From Fibrobacter sp. UBA4375 (lineage in GTDB: Bacteria > Fibrobacterota > Fibrobacteria > Fibrobacterales > Fibrobacteraceae), in contig DGRZ01000008.1 of assembly GCA_002391195.1 (NCBI GenBank), positions 14,306 through 78,305 on the forward strand: 64,000 bases of DNA. Direction: 5' to 3'. Of this stretch, positions 1 to 6,508 are shown one piece after another. The notes beneath the pieces are model-generated. The model worked only from the letters and a program-made list of their open reading frames with translations, was not told the origin of the DNA and did not search any database. The translations under genes and the position numbers were made by a program. Within the stretch, counting starts at the first letter, position 1. The number at the start of each line of letters is the position of its first letter.

Positions 1-2
1 CT

Positions 3-509
3 GACATTTACGATACGGATACGTTGGTCATGTCGCAGGAAGTATGGGTAGTTTCGGAAAAGGAACTGTATTCCTGGTATAAGTCGAACAATGCTGGCGT
101 AAAGGATTGGGATGTCCGCTTCAAGCAACTGCTGGGAATTCGTGCAAGCGCGAAGTATACCCATTTCTCTGCTTTGTGGGTGAAGCCCATAGACCTGGTG
201 CGTCCGGCTTACCAGACCGACGTAAAGCTGGATTCCATGACGCTGAAGTTCGACGAAAGCTTTGACGACTACACCTACGACAAGGAGTTCAAGCTTTCGT
301 TCAAGCGCTGGTTCGACGACAGCCGCGCAAAGGCCTACGTCAAGAAAACGGGCTACCCCTGGACCCGTCTGGGCTATACCTATGACTGGGGCGCCGAAGA
401 CAAGAAATACGGTCTCACGGAATTCCTGATTTTGCAGGACTCCCATGTGCGGGTGCAGTTCACCAAGAACGTGCCTACCTTCGTGAAGTGGCTGGAAGAG
501 AGGAACTAG
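3..509 (+). CDS. Hypothetical protein, 5'-truncated by the window edge
   Basis: The reading frame is open to the left edge (first full codon at base 3), so the true start lies outside the window; internal TTG (24) and ATG (33) codons are unlikely starts. The visible 168 residues are rich in Lys, Asp, Tyr and Trp, with no signal peptide or membrane segment in this part. I recognise no family. The stop codon at 507-509 overlaps the stop of the opposite-strand gene within a shared CTAG, so the two genes converge tail to tail. Function unknown. Confidence 0.75.
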   Translation, partial: DIYDTDTLVMSQEVWVVSEKELYSWYKSNNAGVKDWDVRFKQLLGIRASAKYTHFSALWVKPIDLVRPAYQTDVKLDSMTLKFDESFDDYTYDKEFKLSFKRWFDDSRAKAYVKKTGYPWTRLGYTYDWGAEDKKYGLTEFLILQDSHVRVQFTKNVPTFVKWLEERN

Positions 510-1498
510 AATATAAAGTATATTCCCAGACGGGGCACAATATTTATTCCGGAAAATTGGTAGCTAATCAACCAACTGTCGTCCGTCTTTGGCGAATCCA
601 CGGAGAGTACGCCAAGTCCAAGTACATTTGTGGTAATGTCGGCTCCTGCCAGTACGCCGAAACTTTCCGATAGCGCGTATGCTAGAATGAAATCGCCTCC
701 GAGCATCAGGTCCACGTAGGTGGCTGAACATTCATAGCCTTCGCTTGCCTCATCAAGCATTTTGACATCAAGTCCAAAAATAAAGTGGATGGCCAGGATT
801 AGGTCACCGTCGCCCTGAACTGGAGCGATGCCCCAGCCAAATCTCAGGTTGAAGTCGATTCCGTCAACATCGAATCCGTTGTCGATTTCTCCCGAATTGT
901 AGCCAAGGCCTATTCCAAAGACCGAAGAATAGCCGTTGGGCTTCACGCGGAGACGGGTCCAGTTGAATTCTATGCCCAACGAGGAAAAATCTGTATGGCC
1001 GTCGCCGATTTTCCACCTTTCGTTTTCAAAAGGCATGGATGCGTGCAGGCTTTGTAGGCTCTTGCCGGGATTTTTCTCGCTCTTTGGGGACGGTTCCGCT
1101 GCCTGTGGCTCCTGCTGGAGGGGCTGTTGTTGTTGGGACTGTTGATTGTACTGCTGCTGCGGATAGGGCTGCTGACTATACTGCTGCTGCGGATAGGGTT
1201 GCTGGTTGTACTGCTGCTGTGGGTATGGTTGTTGGTTGTATTGTTGCTGTGGGTAAGGCTGTTGGTAATAGCCGTTTGGTGGTGGCGGATTCGCATACCC
1301 CTGTTGATTGTACTGCCCGTAATAGGCCTGGCCATTATAGTTCTGATTAACGCCGTTCTGCGGTTGCTGGACGTATTGCTGTTGTTGTCCGTATTGACTG
1401 TATCCCTGTTGCGACTGGCTGTAATCGGATTGCGCAGATGCGCAGGTGGCAAGAAACGCCACCGTAGCCAATACGGCCCAACATTTTTCTATGGTCAT
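506..1498 (-). CDS. Outer-membrane beta-barrel protein with Gln/Tyr/Pro-rich N-terminal repeats
   Basis: The 330-residue product starts with a signal peptide cleaved near residue 22 (ATCASA). Residues 23-135 are low complexity, built from Gln, Tyr, Pro, Asn and Gly with repeated units such as QQPYPQQQYN. The remaining 190 residues alternate polar and hydrophobic positions like beta-strands and end in ...RLGIYFIF; a terminal Phe is typical of outer-membrane barrels. The C-terminal half is related to the product of 2795-4120 (shared GFDV, F-LRFG/-NIRFG, NIVPR-G motifs), so the two are paralogues flanking a lipoprotein gene in one operon (11-16 bp gaps). The repeat DNA (about 1130-1270) is a trinucleotide-rich tandem array likely to vary in length. 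Exact function unknown; the barrel call is inferred from pattern only. Confidence 0.8.
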   Translation of the reverse strand: MTIEKCWAVLATVAFLATCASAQSDYSQSQQGYSQYGQQQQYVQQPQNGVNQNYNGQAYYGQYNQQGYANPPPPNGYYQQPYPQQQYNQQPYPQQQYNQQPYPQQQYSQQPYPQQQYNQQSQQQQPLQQEPQAAEPSPKSEKNPGKSLQSLHASMPFENERWKIGDGHTDFSSLGIEFNWTRLRVKPNGYSSVFGIGLGYNSGEIDNGFDVDGIDFNLRFGWGIAPVQGDGDLILAIHFIFGLDVKMLDEASEGYECSATYVDLMLGGDFILAYALSESFGVLAGADITTNVLGLGVLSVDSPKTDDSWLISYQFSGINIVPRLGIYFIF

Positions 1499-1509
1499 AA
1501 GTAAAACCT

Positions 1510-2778
1510 TTATTTACCTGTACGTCCGCAGGTTCCGTATTTGCCTATGCTGATGATGCTGAAGTTGTAATTGCTGCCGCTATTGCCTTCTATCCAGAAT
1601 TTAAGGGCGGCAAGCCCCGTTGCGGCCTGATCTCCTCCAATTGTACCACCTTGCCCCTTTGCGAAACCTCGCTGCTGGAATCCGTACCATGGCAAATTTT
1701 GTACCACCATCTCACCTTGATAAAGGGTGTCTACGGGAAGGTCGTAGCCGTATCCAGCATCTACTTCGCTTCCAAGGCTGAGTTCGAGCAGCATATCTAC
1801 ATTTGAGGAATAGACAACGCATATGCCTAGCCAATCAGAGACATCAGCTTCATCCCAAAAACCACCGGCTTCTTCCCCAGCGATAAGGAAACCTATTCCG
1901 ACATAAGGATCTCGTCCAAGTGTACCTATGTTGAGGGAGGCGGTTCCGCAAATTCCCTGACAGTAGTCTATAACAGGATCCAAGGCATAGTCGTTAAATT
2001 CGTTTCCTTTAGCTACGGGCCAAATGATGGAGGAGCGGCCACCATCTTCGCTATCGTCAAATTCAAACCAGTAACCGGACGTGTGTGAACCATTGTCCAA
2101 TCCCGTCTCTACTACATAATCTCCATCTGGTCCGCACCAAAGGTCGCCGCAGATTGTCGATGTAATGGCGGAAGAGGAACTACTGTTGTTGCTTGACGAA
2201 CTGGACCCAGTTGGTATGGTGCTGGAAGAGGAACTGGACTCTTCCCATGGGGGTACATAGTCGTCGCAATCGGTAAGTTCCTTAAGGGGAATCCACTGGC
2301 TTTGACCCATACCATCTCCACATACGTAGATGGTATTCTTTGCCTTTACCCACATTGTTTCATTGTAATTGCGGCATTCGGGAGCATCGTAAAGATTATC
2401 GATGTAGTAATTGCATCCAGAGGGTCTTGTGTAGTTGTATGTCGATACATAGTCATCGCAGTCGGAAAGCTTGGAGTGGAGGTTCCAGTAACCCTCTTGC
2501 GTCAGTCCGTTGTCTTCGCATACATAGATTTTGTCTTCGTCTTTTACCCACATGGTTTCGCCGTAGTCGTAGCAATGGGGGGCGTCCGTGAGTTCATCTA
2601 CGTAGTAGTTACAACCTTGGGGCCTCTTGGAGTCCTCATCCTTGTCTTTATCCTTGGCCTTGTCATCGGTGCACTTTCTCGCCCAACAATCTAGCGCTTC
2701 AGCGCTATTTTCGGCGGCACAGCCAAAGAGTATTGCGCACAGGAGGGCCAACGTCGAAATAAAGTAAAACTTTTTCAT
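1510..2778 (-). CDS. Lipoprotein with two Cys-rich repeats and a Ser-rich linker
   Basis: The 422-residue product has a lipoprotein signal peptide with lipobox LFGC (Cys at about residue 20). A Lys/Asp-rich stretch is followed by two tandem repeats of about 65 residues (roughly 53-118 and 119-182), each with GCNYY(V/I)D, MWVK, IYVC and DCDDYV motifs and four conserved cysteines. A pure serine-type linker (about 183-205) then leads to a C-terminal domain of about 215 residues that looks all-beta, with CGDLWCGPDGDYV near its start. Ser-rich linkers of this kind are common in Fibrobacter surface lipoproteins. It sits between the two Gln-rich outer-membrane proteins in an apparent operon, with a good ribosome-binding site (GAGGGAG). 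I infer an outer-membrane surface or periplasmic role; the binding partner is unknown. Confidence 0.8.
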   Translation of the reverse strand: MKKFYFISTLALLCAILFGCAAENSAEALDCWARKCTDDKAKDKDKDEDSKRPQGCNYYVDELTDAPHCYDYGETMWVKDEDKIYVCEDNGLTQEGYWNLHSKLSDCDDYVSTYNYTRPSGCNYYIDNLYDAPECRNYNETMWVKAKNTIYVCGDGMGQSQWIPLKELTDCDDYVPPWEESSSSSSTIPTGSSSSSNNSSSSSAITSTICGDLWCGPDGDYVVETGLDNGSHTSGYWFEFDDSEDGGRSSIIWPVAKGNEFNDYALDPVIDYCQGICGTASLNIGTLGRDPYVGIGFLIAGEEAGGFWDEADVSDWLGICVVYSSNVDMLLELSLGSEVDAGYGYDLPVDTLYQGEMVVQNLPWYGFQQRGFAKGQGGTIGGDQAATGLAALKFWIEGNSGSNYNFSIISIGKYGTCGRTGK

Positions 2779-2794
2779 TTTAATCTCCCTCTTG

Positions 2795-4120
2795 TTAGAA
2801 TGTGAAGAAAACGCCTATGCGGGGCACGATGTTTGGACCGGTCAAGTAATACATCAGGAATTTCTTGTCTGAATCGCTGTCGGAGTATTTTTCAACAACC
2901 TCGTCGTCTACCATGTGTTTCATTGTCGCGTTCACTTCTGCGCCCCAGTAGCCGACACCAATCATATTGCAGGAGGCGTCGATTCCGGCCATGACTCCAA
3001 AATTGGGCTTAATCTGGTAGGCCAAAACCAGCCCGCCCCCAAGGAAAACGTCAAAGGTGAAGAATGTCATATTGTATTCGGTTTCATAGACATCATAGGA
3101 GTCACGTTTTTTCGCCTCTTCTTCGCCTTCTGATTCGTTTGTCTTGGAAAAAATCATCTTAAGGTCCAAGCCCATCAGTACGTGGACGGCGAGCATGAAG
3201 TCTCCCGTAATTGGGGCGAAGCCCGGTCCGAACCGGATATTTACGTCGAAGCCGTTGAAGTCGAGATTGGAACTTCCGCCGGCACCAACTTCACTCCTGA
3301 CAAAACCTACGCCAAGCCCGACAGTGGATGAATAGCCGTCATCGTCTATACGGATGCTATTGTAGTTACCCATAAAGACCAGATGGCTGGCTTCAAGGTC
3401 CTTCTCGATATCGGAATTCTTGATGGTCCATTTTTCACTTTCTATGGGTAGTGAAAAGTTCAGTGAACGGAGCAGCTTGGTTTTTTCCTTGGAGTCCCCT
3501 TTTTCTTGGTCGTTATTGCTCATGGCCTGCTGTGGGGGTTGAGCATAGTAGGCTTGTTGCTGGGGGTACGGCTGTCCATAGCCCTGGTTTGGGTCGCCGT
3601 AGTAGCCCTGTTGTTGCGGGTAGGTCTGCTGGGGGTATGGCTGCTGCTGGGGGTATGGCTGCTGCTGTGGATACGGCTGTTGCTGGGGATACGGCTGCCC
3701 GTAGCCCTGGTTTGGGTCGCCATAGTAGCCCTGTTGTTGCGGGTAGGTCTGTTGGGGGTATGGTTGCTGGGGATAGGCCTGCTGCTGTGGATATGGCTGT
3801 TGTTGGGGATATGGCTGTCCGTACCCTTGCTGAGGAGGCTGTCCATAGCCTTGCTGGGGATTGCCCTGGTTGTAGCTTGGCTGTTCGTAAGCCTGGTTTG
3901 TGCTGCCGTAGTTTTCCTGCTGTTGCGGATTGACTTGCTGCGGACTGCTCTGCTCTGGAGGGCTGACTTGTTCGGTCGGCTCTACTGCCTGAGTTTCGCT
4001 TGATTCGGCGATTGTTTCTGGCTGTTCCTGCATTTCATTTTGCCCGATCTCGGTGGCAAATGTTGTGCCAAAAGTTATAGCCATGATACCAGCATAAATC
4101 TGTATTCTTTTGTTTAGCAT
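2795..4120 (-). CDS. Outer-membrane beta-barrel protein with long QPYPQQ repeat region
   Basis: First gene of the minus-strand operon; start ATG with AAGGAG upstream. The 441-residue product has a signal peptide (cleavage near residue 22), an acidic Glu/Pro/Ser stretch, then about 130 residues of Gln/Pro/Tyr/Gly repeats (PYPQQQ, GYGQPYPQQ). A longer unit, GYYGDPNQGYGQPYPQQ, occurs twice, about 120 bp apart in the DNA. The C-terminal 240 residues resemble a beta-barrel ending in ...RIGVFFTF and are related to the product of 506-1498. A charged insertion rich in Glu and Lys lies between two predicted strands and could be a surface loop. The composition of the repeat region resembles prion-like or phase-separating domains. 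A sigma-54 promoter match and a leader hairpin lie upstream. Function unknown. Confidence 0.8.
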   Translation of the reverse strand: MLNKRIQIYAGIMAITFGTTFATEIGQNEMQEQPETIAESSETQAVEPTEQVSPPEQSSPQQVNPQQQENYGSTNQAYEQPSYNQGNPQQGYGQPPQQGYGQPYPQQQPYPQQQAYPQQPYPQQTYPQQQGYYGDPNQGYGQPYPQQQPYPQQQPYPQQQPYPQQTYPQQQGYYGDPNQGYGQPYPQQQAYYAQPPQQAMSNNDQEKGDSKEKTKLLRSLNFSLPIESEKWTIKNSDIEKDLEASHLVFMGNYNSIRIDDDGYSSTVGLGVGFVRSEVGAGGSSNLDFNGFDVNIRFGPGFAPITGDFMLAVHVLMGLDLKMIFSKTNESEGEEEAKKRDSYDVYETEYNMTFFTFDVFLGGGLVLAYQIKPNFGVMAGIDASCNMIGVGYWGAEVNATMKHMVDDEVVEKYSDSDSDKKFLMYYLTGPNIVPRIGVFFTF

Positions 4121-4144
4121 GGTTGCTCCTTGGAAACAAAAAAA

Positions 4145-4169
4145 GCGGAGAAGGCTATAGCCTTTCCGC
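4145..4169 (-). terminator. Leader hairpin with T-tract (terminator or attenuator)
   Basis: On the minus strand the hairpin (arms GCGGA..AAGGC with one bulged base, four-base loop) is followed directly by seven T residues at 4144-4138. It ends only about 12 bases before the AAGGAG ribosome-binding site of the outer-membrane protein gene starting at 4120. A second perfect 6-bp hairpin (CAAAAC/GTTTTG, 4170-4185) abuts it. It could simply terminate the upstream methyltransferase transcript. Because it lies downstream of the sigma-54 promoter match (4227-4241), it may also attenuate that transcript. Confidence 0.6.
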
Positions 4170-4226
4170 CAAAACGCTTGTTTTGTACAAAGTAATCAGC
4201 GAAGCAGAATTTGTTGCCCCCCCCTC

Positions 4227-4241
4227 GCAAAAATCATGCCA
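4227..4241 (-). promoter_or_regulatory. Sigma-54 (RpoN) promoter match
   Basis: The minus strand reads TGGCATG-ATTT-TTGC, with GG and GC exactly ten bases apart, against the RpoN consensus TGGCACG-N4-TTGC. Only one base of the conserved core differs. It would start transcription near 4215, about 95 bases before the outer-membrane protein ATG at 4120. A 9-bp dyad (4344-4366) about 100-125 bp upstream is in the usual position of an activator site, though it might instead be the end of the methyltransferase transcript. A sigma-54 activator is encoded at 5191-6336. Confidence 0.6.
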
Positions 4242-4390
4242 AAAAGTTCACGGTCGGCGGAAGCCGACAGCGAACTGTGGGTGTGCTCGCAGACAGGGCT
4301 AAGACTTTCGAAATGGTACTGCATCTCCCCCAATATATATAATTTTTTTTCAAAAAGTGAAAAAAATGGAATTTGGAGCGTTTTTTTTCG

Positions 4391-5194
4391 TTATAGCCTG
4401 ACGATGACCCGCCACAGTTGCTGGCTGGCGTTTTTGTACTTGCGCTCAAAGGCGGTGATGGGCTGCTCAGGCTCGAACGCTTCACTATTGATTGTCATTG
4501 CGACCCTCGAAGAGGGGAAGCAATCACTAACCGGCATCTTCTGTAAAATGCCCGCCGCCAGTTCAAATTCCCGAGCGTAGATTTCCCAGTTGGTCCGCAA
4601 CTCCGTTTCTTGGGCTAGCTGCAACAGGGTAGGGAATATGGGGTGCAGGTGGAAACGCCTGCCCGCTTCGCTCTGCTTGGGCCAGGGATTGGGATAGTAA
4701 AGAGCGTGGTAGGGAATGACCCATTGTCCGCTTGTTACCTTGTCCAAAGCGAGCCGCCAAAAGTCGATGAGTTCCGCCCGGACGTAGAAAATGTTTTTAG
4801 GTTCATTTTGTTGGGCGTTGTTGGTTTGCGCCTCGGTGCCGCGGGACTGAGCGGTGTCGAAGGCCCTGCCCGCCTTGTCCAGACGGATGGCGGACTTGTC
4901 GATGCCGATGACGGGATAGTCCGGAAAACGCCTTGCCAGATGTTGTGTGCTTTCGCCGGTGCCGCATCCTGAATCTAGAATGACAGGCTGTGGGGTAGCG
5001 CAGGATGGTCCTTCGGACTGGGCGTGCCCTTTGGTGTAAAAATCTTCGATGAACTGTTCCGCGTCGGCGAAGGCATTCCGGGTGTGGTCGGCGATGGGCC
5101 TCTTGTATTCGGTGGTGGCGTACTTGCGGACCAGCTTTTCCAAATCCTTGAAAGGGCCGTCTTGGTTGGACAGGACTTCGCGAGCGTTGTTCAT
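4391..5194 (-). CDS. tRNA (guanine-N7)-methyltransferase TrmB-like protein
   Basis: The 267-residue protein is a class I S-adenosylmethionine methyltransferase: the glycine loop DSGCGTGEST (about residues 73-82), the acidic strand end VIGIDKS, and the family signature PNPWPK, which corresponds to the PDPWPKKRH-type motif of TrmB enzymes that make m7G46 in tRNA. The N-terminal 65 residues include a basic helix (KYATTEYKRP). The start codon overlaps the stop of the upstream activator gene by ATGA, implying translational coupling. TrmB is the best match by motif, but the first motif (DSGCGTG) is closer to a divergent TrmB-like subgroup, so the exact substrate position is inferred. Cytoplasmic. 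Confidence 0.75.
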   Translation of the reverse strand: MNNAREVLSNQDGPFKDLEKLVRKYATTEYKRPIADHTRNAFADAEQFIEDFYTKGHAQSEGPSCATPQPVILDSGCGTGESTQHLARRFPDYPVIGIDKSAIRLDKAGRAFDTAQSRGTEAQTNNAQQNEPKNIFYVRAELIDFWRLALDKVTSGQWVIPYHALYYPNPWPKQSEAGRRFHLHPIFPTLLQLAQETELRTNWEIYAREFELAAGILQKMPVSDCFPSSRVAMTINSEAFEPEQPITAFERKYKNASQQLWRVIVRL

Positions 5195-6336
5195 TCCTGG
5201 ACCTCGATGCCGTACTTGTTCACCTTGTAATGCATCATGCGGGGGCTTACCTGCAGGTCGCGGCCGGCGGCGCTCAGGTTCCCGTTGTTTTTGCGCAGGG
5301 CTTCCATCAGGATTTCTTTTTCGTAGGAGCGGAGCAGCGTGGAGAGCGACGCCGGACCTTCGGGAATGAGCGACGTGCCCGAGGTAACGTCGGTCTGCAA
5401 TGTAGGCGGAAGGTCGTAGGCGTTGATGCTTACGTCTGTGGTGGCGAGGCAGGCGTGTTCGATGCAGTTTTCCAGTTCCCGCACATTGCCCGGCCAGTGG
5501 TAGCTCATGAGCATGTCGATGGCGGGAGTGCTGAGCCTCTGGATTTTCTTGCCGTATTTCAGGTTCATCTTGGCGATGAAATGATCCGCCAAAAGCAAAA
5601 TGTCCGTCTTGCGTTGGGACAGTTCCGGCAGCTTGATCTGGAAAATGTTCAGGCGGTAGTAGAGGTCTTCGCGGAAAAGCCCCTGCTGCATCAGGGTTTC
5701 GAGGTCCTTGTCGGTGCTGGCGATAATCCGGATGCTTGCGTTCTGGAAAATGTTGCTCCCCAGGCGGCTGAAGCGCCGGTCTTGCAAAAACTGCAAAAGC
5801 TTGGTCTGTGCGGCAAGGGGCAGGGAGCCGACCTCGTCTATAAAAAGGGTGCCGCCGTTTGCCTGCTCCGCCTTGCCCAGGTGGCGCGCGGTGGCGCCAG
5901 TGAAGGCGCCCCTTTCGTAGCCGAACAGTTCGCTCTCCAGGGAGTTGAATCCTTCGCCTGCGTTCAGGGAATCGCAGTTCAAGATGACGAAGGGCCCGCT
6001 CGCCCTTTCGGACATGCGGTGCAAAGTCCTTGCAGTGTGTTCCTTGCCGGTGCCTGCCGCCCCGCGGATAAGCACCACGGCGTCGCTACTTGCGATTTGC
6101 CGCACCTGCCGCTCCACCTCTTGCATGGCACGGGTGTTTCCGATGAGTTCGCTGGGAGTGCCGCCCATGAGGTCCCGAAGTTCCTGGAATTTCTTTTGGT
6201 ACCCCGTTTCGACGGCGGCGAAATTGTTGCCGATGATTTCTTGCAGCCTTTGCCTCAGGCGGTCCTTGGCACGGATATGGTGCAGGGCGTCGTCGATTTG
6301 GCGCAGGGCTTCTGTTTGCAGGGCGTTGAATTCCAT
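5191..6336 (-). CDS. Sigma-54-dependent transcriptional activator (AAA+ / Fis-type HTH)
   Basis: The 381-residue protein has a short N-terminal helix (1-60) with no receiver or recognisable GAF/PAS domain. An AAA+ domain follows: Walker A GAAGTGKE at 92-99 (normally GESGTGKE), the sigma-54 contact motif GAFTGA at 143-148, Walker B TLFIDE at 163-168, and the FREDLYYRLN segment at 221-230. A Fis/NifA-type helix-turn-helix lies at about 351-376 (NLSAAGRDLQVS). Such proteins remodel closed sigma-54 RNA polymerase complexes by ATP hydrolysis. It is divergent from type III glutamine synthetase, which suggests but does not prove nitrogen control. The sigma-54 promoter match at 4227-4241 is another possible target. 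With no sensor domain, activity may be set by expression level or a partner. A TATATT box six bases before the ATG suggests a leaderless mRNA. Confidence 0.9.
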   Translation of the reverse strand: MEFNALQTEALRQIDDALHHIRAKDRLRQRLQEIIGNNFAAVETGYQKKFQELRDLMGGTPSELIGNTRAMQEVERQVRQIASSDAVVLIRGAAGTGKEHTARTLHRMSERASGPFVILNCDSLNAGEGFNSLESELFGYERGAFTGATARHLGKAEQANGGTLFIDEVGSLPLAAQTKLLQFLQDRRFSRLGSNIFQNASIRIIASTDKDLETLMQQGLFREDLYYRLNIFQIKLPELSQRKTDILLLADHFIAKMNLKYGKKIQRLSTPAIDMLMSYHWPGNVRELENCIEHACLATTDVSINAYDLPPTLQTDVTSGTSLIPEGPASLSTLLRSYEKEILMEALRKNNGNLSAAGRDLQVSPRMMHYKVNKYGIEVQE

Positions 6337-6342
6337 GGCCTA

Positions 6343-6348
6343 AATATA
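6343..6348 (-). promoter_or_regulatory. -10 box for leaderless sigma-54 activator transcript
   Basis: The minus strand reads TATATT, then six bases (TAGGCC), then the ATG at 6336. There is no room for a ribosome-binding site if transcription starts the usual 6-8 bases after the -10 box, so the mRNA would begin at or next to the start codon. Confidence 0.5.
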
Positions 6349-6379
6349 GGATTGTTAGGCGGTTTGTTTTGTACGTTCT

Positions 6380-6423
6380 TTACAAATATGTAATAATAGT
6401 GATGAATTTTACAAAAATGTAAA
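6380..6423. promoter_or_regulatory. Two TTACA-N4-TGTAA dyads in divergent promoter region
   Basis: Two inverted repeats lie between the divergent activator and glnN genes: TTACA-AATA-TGTAA at 6380-6393 and TTTACA-AAAA-TGTAAA at 6408-6423. Their centres are 29 bp apart. The repeated arms and shared four-base spacer suggest a dimeric regulator binding on one face of the helix. The regulator is not identified; the adjacent activator is one candidate. Confidence 0.5.
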
Positions 6424-6508
6424 GAAAACAGCCTAAAATTTGCCGTTTTTCCACTGCAAAGCTACCGTTCCCCTTTCTATTTTTCGCCCCGAAACAAAAG
6501 GACGCACT

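Noticed and set aside
488..673. A 61-codon plus-strand frame overlapping the end of the first gene.
   Set aside because: It lies antisense to the outer-membrane protein C-terminus and has no good start site.
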